Shown: positions 61,707-64,000 of the stretch, piece after piece
How the letters are laid out: each line of letters starts with the position of its first letter
Position numbering within the stretch: position 1 is the stretch's first letter
Source of the DNA: CAWBRT01 sp963819175
Lineage (GTDB): Bacteria; Acidobacteriota; Terriglobia; Terriglobales; Acidobacteriaceae
Length of the DNA: 64,000 nucleotides
Reading direction: 5' to 3'
NCBI GenBank assembly: GCA_963819175.1
Contig: CAWFVJ010000021.1
Coordinates: 62,001 to 126,000, forward strand
Position numbers and translations under genes: made by a program
The notes under the pieces: generated by a model
Databases searched by the model: none
Told to the model about the DNA's origin: nothing
Seen by the model: the letters and a program-made list of their open reading frames with translations, nothing else

Positions 61707-64000
61707 TCAGACGCTGCTGAGCAATTGCTCGCGAACCTCGGAGTCTTTCTTCTCCTCGTCCTTGCTCGTCGGCAGCGCGATGTCGAGCACCTCGTTAATC
61801 GTATTCGCGTAATGCACGTTGACGCCTTCCAATTGCTCTGGGAGCACATCCTCTTCCACATTCTGCCGATTGTCGGCCGGGAAGATGATGTCCTTGACTC
61901 CGGCGCGCCTGGCGGCAAGAAATTTTTCCTTCACCCCGCCGATCGGCAGCACGTTGCCGCTGAGCGTGATCTCGCCGGTCATGGCCAGCAGCGGTCGAAC
62001 CGGCCGCCCGGTCAATAGCGAAACCAATGCCGAAGCGATCGTCACGCCAGCCGAAGGGCCATCCTTCGGTATGGCGCCGGCCGGCACGTGGATGTGCAGA
62101 TCGTTCTTCGTCAGGAAGTCCTCATCGATGCCGAGCGAGGTCGCATTCGACCGCACCCAACTGAGCGCCGCCTGCATCGACTCGCGCATCACGTCCTGAA
62201 TCTGGCCGGTGATCTTGAACTCGCCCTTCCCCTTCATCTTCATCGCTTCGACAAAGAGGATGTCGCCTCCGGTCGGAGTCCAGGCAAGCCCAACTACCAC
62301 TCCTGGCCGCTTCGTGCGCTCGGCGATCTCGGTGTCAACCCGGACCTTGATGCCGCCCAGCATCTCGTGCACCACTTCGCGCGTGACGACAAGCTTCTCA
62401 AGTTTGCCTTCGGCGATGCGGCGCGCCTGCTTCCGGCAGATGGTTCCGATCTGCCGCTCCAGACTGCGCACCCCGGCCTCCCGCGTGTAGTGCCGAATGA
62501 TGAAGCTCACGGCATCCGGCGTGAACTCGATCTGCTGATCGGTAATGCCGTTTTCTTCCGTCTGCCGCTTGATCAGGTATTGGAAGGTGATGTGAGCCTT
62601 GTCTTCTTCCGTGTATCCGTGCAGTTCGATGATCTCCATGCGGTCGCGCAACGGATCGGGAATCGTGTCGAGCTGATTCGCGGTCGTGATAAACAGCACC
62701 TTTGACAGGTCGAATTGCACGTCGAGGTAGTTATCGCGGAACGAGTTGTTCTGCTCCGGGTCCAGTGCCTCCAGCAACGCTGAAGTTGGATCGCCACGGA
62801 AGTCGCGGCCCACCTTGTCGATCTCGTCGAGCATGAATACCGGGTCGTTGGTCTCCGCACGGCGAATGCCCTGGATGATCTGCCCCGGCATCGCTCCGAT
62901 GTACGTGCGGCGATGTCCGCGGATCTCCGCCTCATCGTGCACGCCACCCAGAGACAGGCGGACAAACTTGCGTCCGAGCGCCCGCGCAATCGACTTGCCC
63001 AGTGATGTTTTGCCCACACCCGGCGGCCCGAAGAAGCACAGGATCGGACCCTTCATCTTCGGGTTCAGGCGGCGCACCGACAAATAGTCAAGGATGCGCT
63101 CCTTTACCTTCTGAAGGTCATAGTGGTCTTCATCGAGAATATCTTTGGCCTTGAGAATATCGGCTTCGACGCCCGACGATTTTGCCCAGGGCAGCACTAC
63201 CAGCCACTCAAGGTAATTGCGCGTCACCGAATAGTCGGCCGCCATTGGAGACATGCGCGATAACCGGGCCAGCTCCTTCAGCGCTTCCTTTTTTGCTTCG
63301 TCCGGCATGCCCGACTGTTCGATTTTTTCTTTGAAATCCTCCGCGTCGCGCTGCGTTTCGTCCTGCTCGCCCAGCTCTTTCTGGATTGCCTTCATCTGCT
63401 CGCGCAGGTAGTACTCACGCTGCGTTTGCTGCACCTTGTCCTGTACCTCGGACTGAATCTTGTTGCGTAGCTGCTGCACTTCCAGCTCTTTTGCCAGGTG
63501 CTGGTTGATCTTGTCCAACCGCAGGTAGACGTCCGGCGTCTCCAGAATCTCCTGCTTGTCTCGCGTCGAAAGCGAGGGCAGAGACGAGGCAACAAAATCG
63601 ACCAGACGCCCCGGCTCCTCGATGTTCATCGCCACGGTCGACAGTTCGTCGGAGAGCGTTGGCGAACCTGACACAATCTGCTGGAACAGCGTCAGGATGT
63701 TCCGCTGCAAGGCCTCCACCTCGGCGCTCTTGGGCGGAGTAACCTCGCTGATCGTGGTCACCGTTGCCTTCATAAACGGCATCAGCTGCGTGTATTCGTC
63801 AAGCCGCACACGCTCCAAGCCCTCGGCAAACACGAACAGGCTCTGGTTGGGCATCTTGACGACTTTATGCACCACCGCCAACGTCCCAATCATGAACAAG
63901 TCGGTCGGTTGCGGCGAATCCACACGCGCCTCGCGCTGGGCCACAACCACAATCGTCTTGTCTTCTCCCAGCGAGTTGATCAATTGAACCGAACTCTCGC
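61707..64000 (-). CDS. lon: ATP-dependent protease Lon (partial, runs off right edge)
   Basis: 764 codons are visible; the frame is open to the window edge (ESSVQL precedes the first internal start), so about 40-50 N-terminal residues are missing. The N-terminal substrate domain and coiled coil are followed by AAA+ motifs: Walker A GPPGVGKTSLGKSIA and Walker B PVFMLDEIDKVG, then the sensor region. The protease domain has the Ser/Lys dyad in KDGPSAGVTIASAL and IGGVKEKFLAARRAG. Lon degrades damaged and regulatory proteins in the cytoplasm. Confidence 0.96.
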   Translation of the reverse strand, partial: ESSVQLINSLGEDKTIVVVAQREARVDSPQPTDLFMIGTLAVVHKVVKMPNQSLFVFAEGLERVRLDEYTQLMPFMKATVTTISEVTPPKSAEVEALQRNILTLFQQIVSGSPTLSDELSTVAMNIEEPGRLVDFVASSLPSLSTRDKQEILETPDVYLRLDKINQHLAKELEVQQLRNKIQSEVQDKVQQTQREYYLREQMKAIQKELGEQDETQRDAEDFKEKIEQSGMPDEAKKEALKELARLSRMSPMAADYSVTRNYLEWLVVLPWAKSSGVEADILKAKDILDEDHYDLQKVKERILDYLSVRRLNPKMKGPILCFFGPPGVGKTSLGKSIARALGRKFVRLSLGGVHDEAEIRGHRRTYIGAMPGQIIQGIRRAETNDPVFMLDEIDKVGRDFRGDPTSALLEALDPEQNNSFRDNYLDVQFDLSKVLFITTANQLDTIPDPLRDRMEIIELHGYTEEDKAHITFQYLIKRQTEENGITDQQIEFTPDAVSFIIRHYTREAGVRSLERQIGTICRKQARRIAEGKLEKLVVTREVVHEMLGGIKVRVDTEIAERTKRPGVVVGLAWTPTGGDILFVEAMKMKGKGEFKITGQIQDVMRESMQAALSWVRSNATSLGIDEDFLTKNDLHIHVPAGAIPKDGPSAGVTIASALVSLLTGRPVRPLLAMTGEITLSGNVLPIGGVKEKFLAARRAGVKDIIFPADNRQNVEEDVLPEQLEGVNVHYANTINEVLDIALPTSKDEEKKDSEVREQLLSSV

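Noticed and set aside
1..64000. CRISPR array
   Set aside because: No regularly spaced repeats with unique spacers were seen; the only regular repeats are the propeller gene repeats and the GGAA tract, both coding.

Overview
The window looks like chromosomal DNA of an acidobacterium (Acidobacteriota, probably class Terriglobia). This is an inference from gene content: YVTN-type beta-propeller and VWFA-type secreted proteins, a Cys-rich PadR regulator beside a heterodisulfide-reductase/NrfD-type complex, phosphoketolase with acetate kinase, and a moderately GC-rich genome with many conserved small hypothetical proteins. No rRNA or other taxonomic marker is present, so the assignment is tentative.

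Left part (1-23.8 kb). A [2Fe-2S] ferredoxin-methyltransferase fusion runs off the left edge and is followed by a cold-shock gene. A Cus-type heavy-metal RND efflux operon follows (exported Cys-rich protein, outer-membrane protein, adaptor, pump). It carries a nonsense codon right after the outer-membrane signal peptide and a +1 frameshift in the pump. Next are two large polytopic membrane proteins and a dolichol-phosphate-type glycosyltransferase, an ackA-xfp-HAD operon (phosphoketolase shunt to acetate and ATP), a chemoreceptor, and a two-enzyme homospermidine pathway (decarboxylase plus homospermidine synthase).

Centre (24-36 kb). A PadR regulator with a Cys-rich N-terminus and a 29-residue membrane protein lie divergent from a seven-gene run. 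That run encodes an HdrD/DsrK-like Fe-S protein, a NarI/DsrM-like membrane protein, a four-cluster ferredoxin, an NrfD-type membrane subunit fused to a hexaheme cytochrome, a histidine kinase with two Cys4 PAS domains, and two receiver-only regulators. It reads as a membrane redox module with its own redox sensor. A frameshifted sulfurtransferase, an MFS exporter and a universal stress protein follow.

Accessory region (36-46.7 kb). Small XRE regulators, exported hypothetical proteins, a small resolvase, a zinc-ribbon protein and a large serine recombinase lie here. Many are broken by frameshifts. The recombinase ends inside a 45-bp copy of the 3' part of a tRNA-Glu(TTC) gene. The intact tRNA lies 3.4 kb further right, so tRNA-Glu is the integration site of at least two stacked elements. 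The inner 3.4-kb segment carries small genes and a YVTN beta-propeller protein.

Right part (46.7-64 kb). Housekeeping genes dominate: an acyltransferase, pyruvate phosphate dikinase, both glycyl-tRNA synthetase subunits, RecO, a 7Fe/8Fe ferredoxin, an inositol-phosphatase-family enzyme, Hfq, a VWA protein, a MoaD-MoaE fusion, a receiver/RsbR-like protein with nine GGAA repeats at its 3' end, and Lon protease running off the right edge. All of these are intact, in contrast to the 32.8-43.3 kb region.
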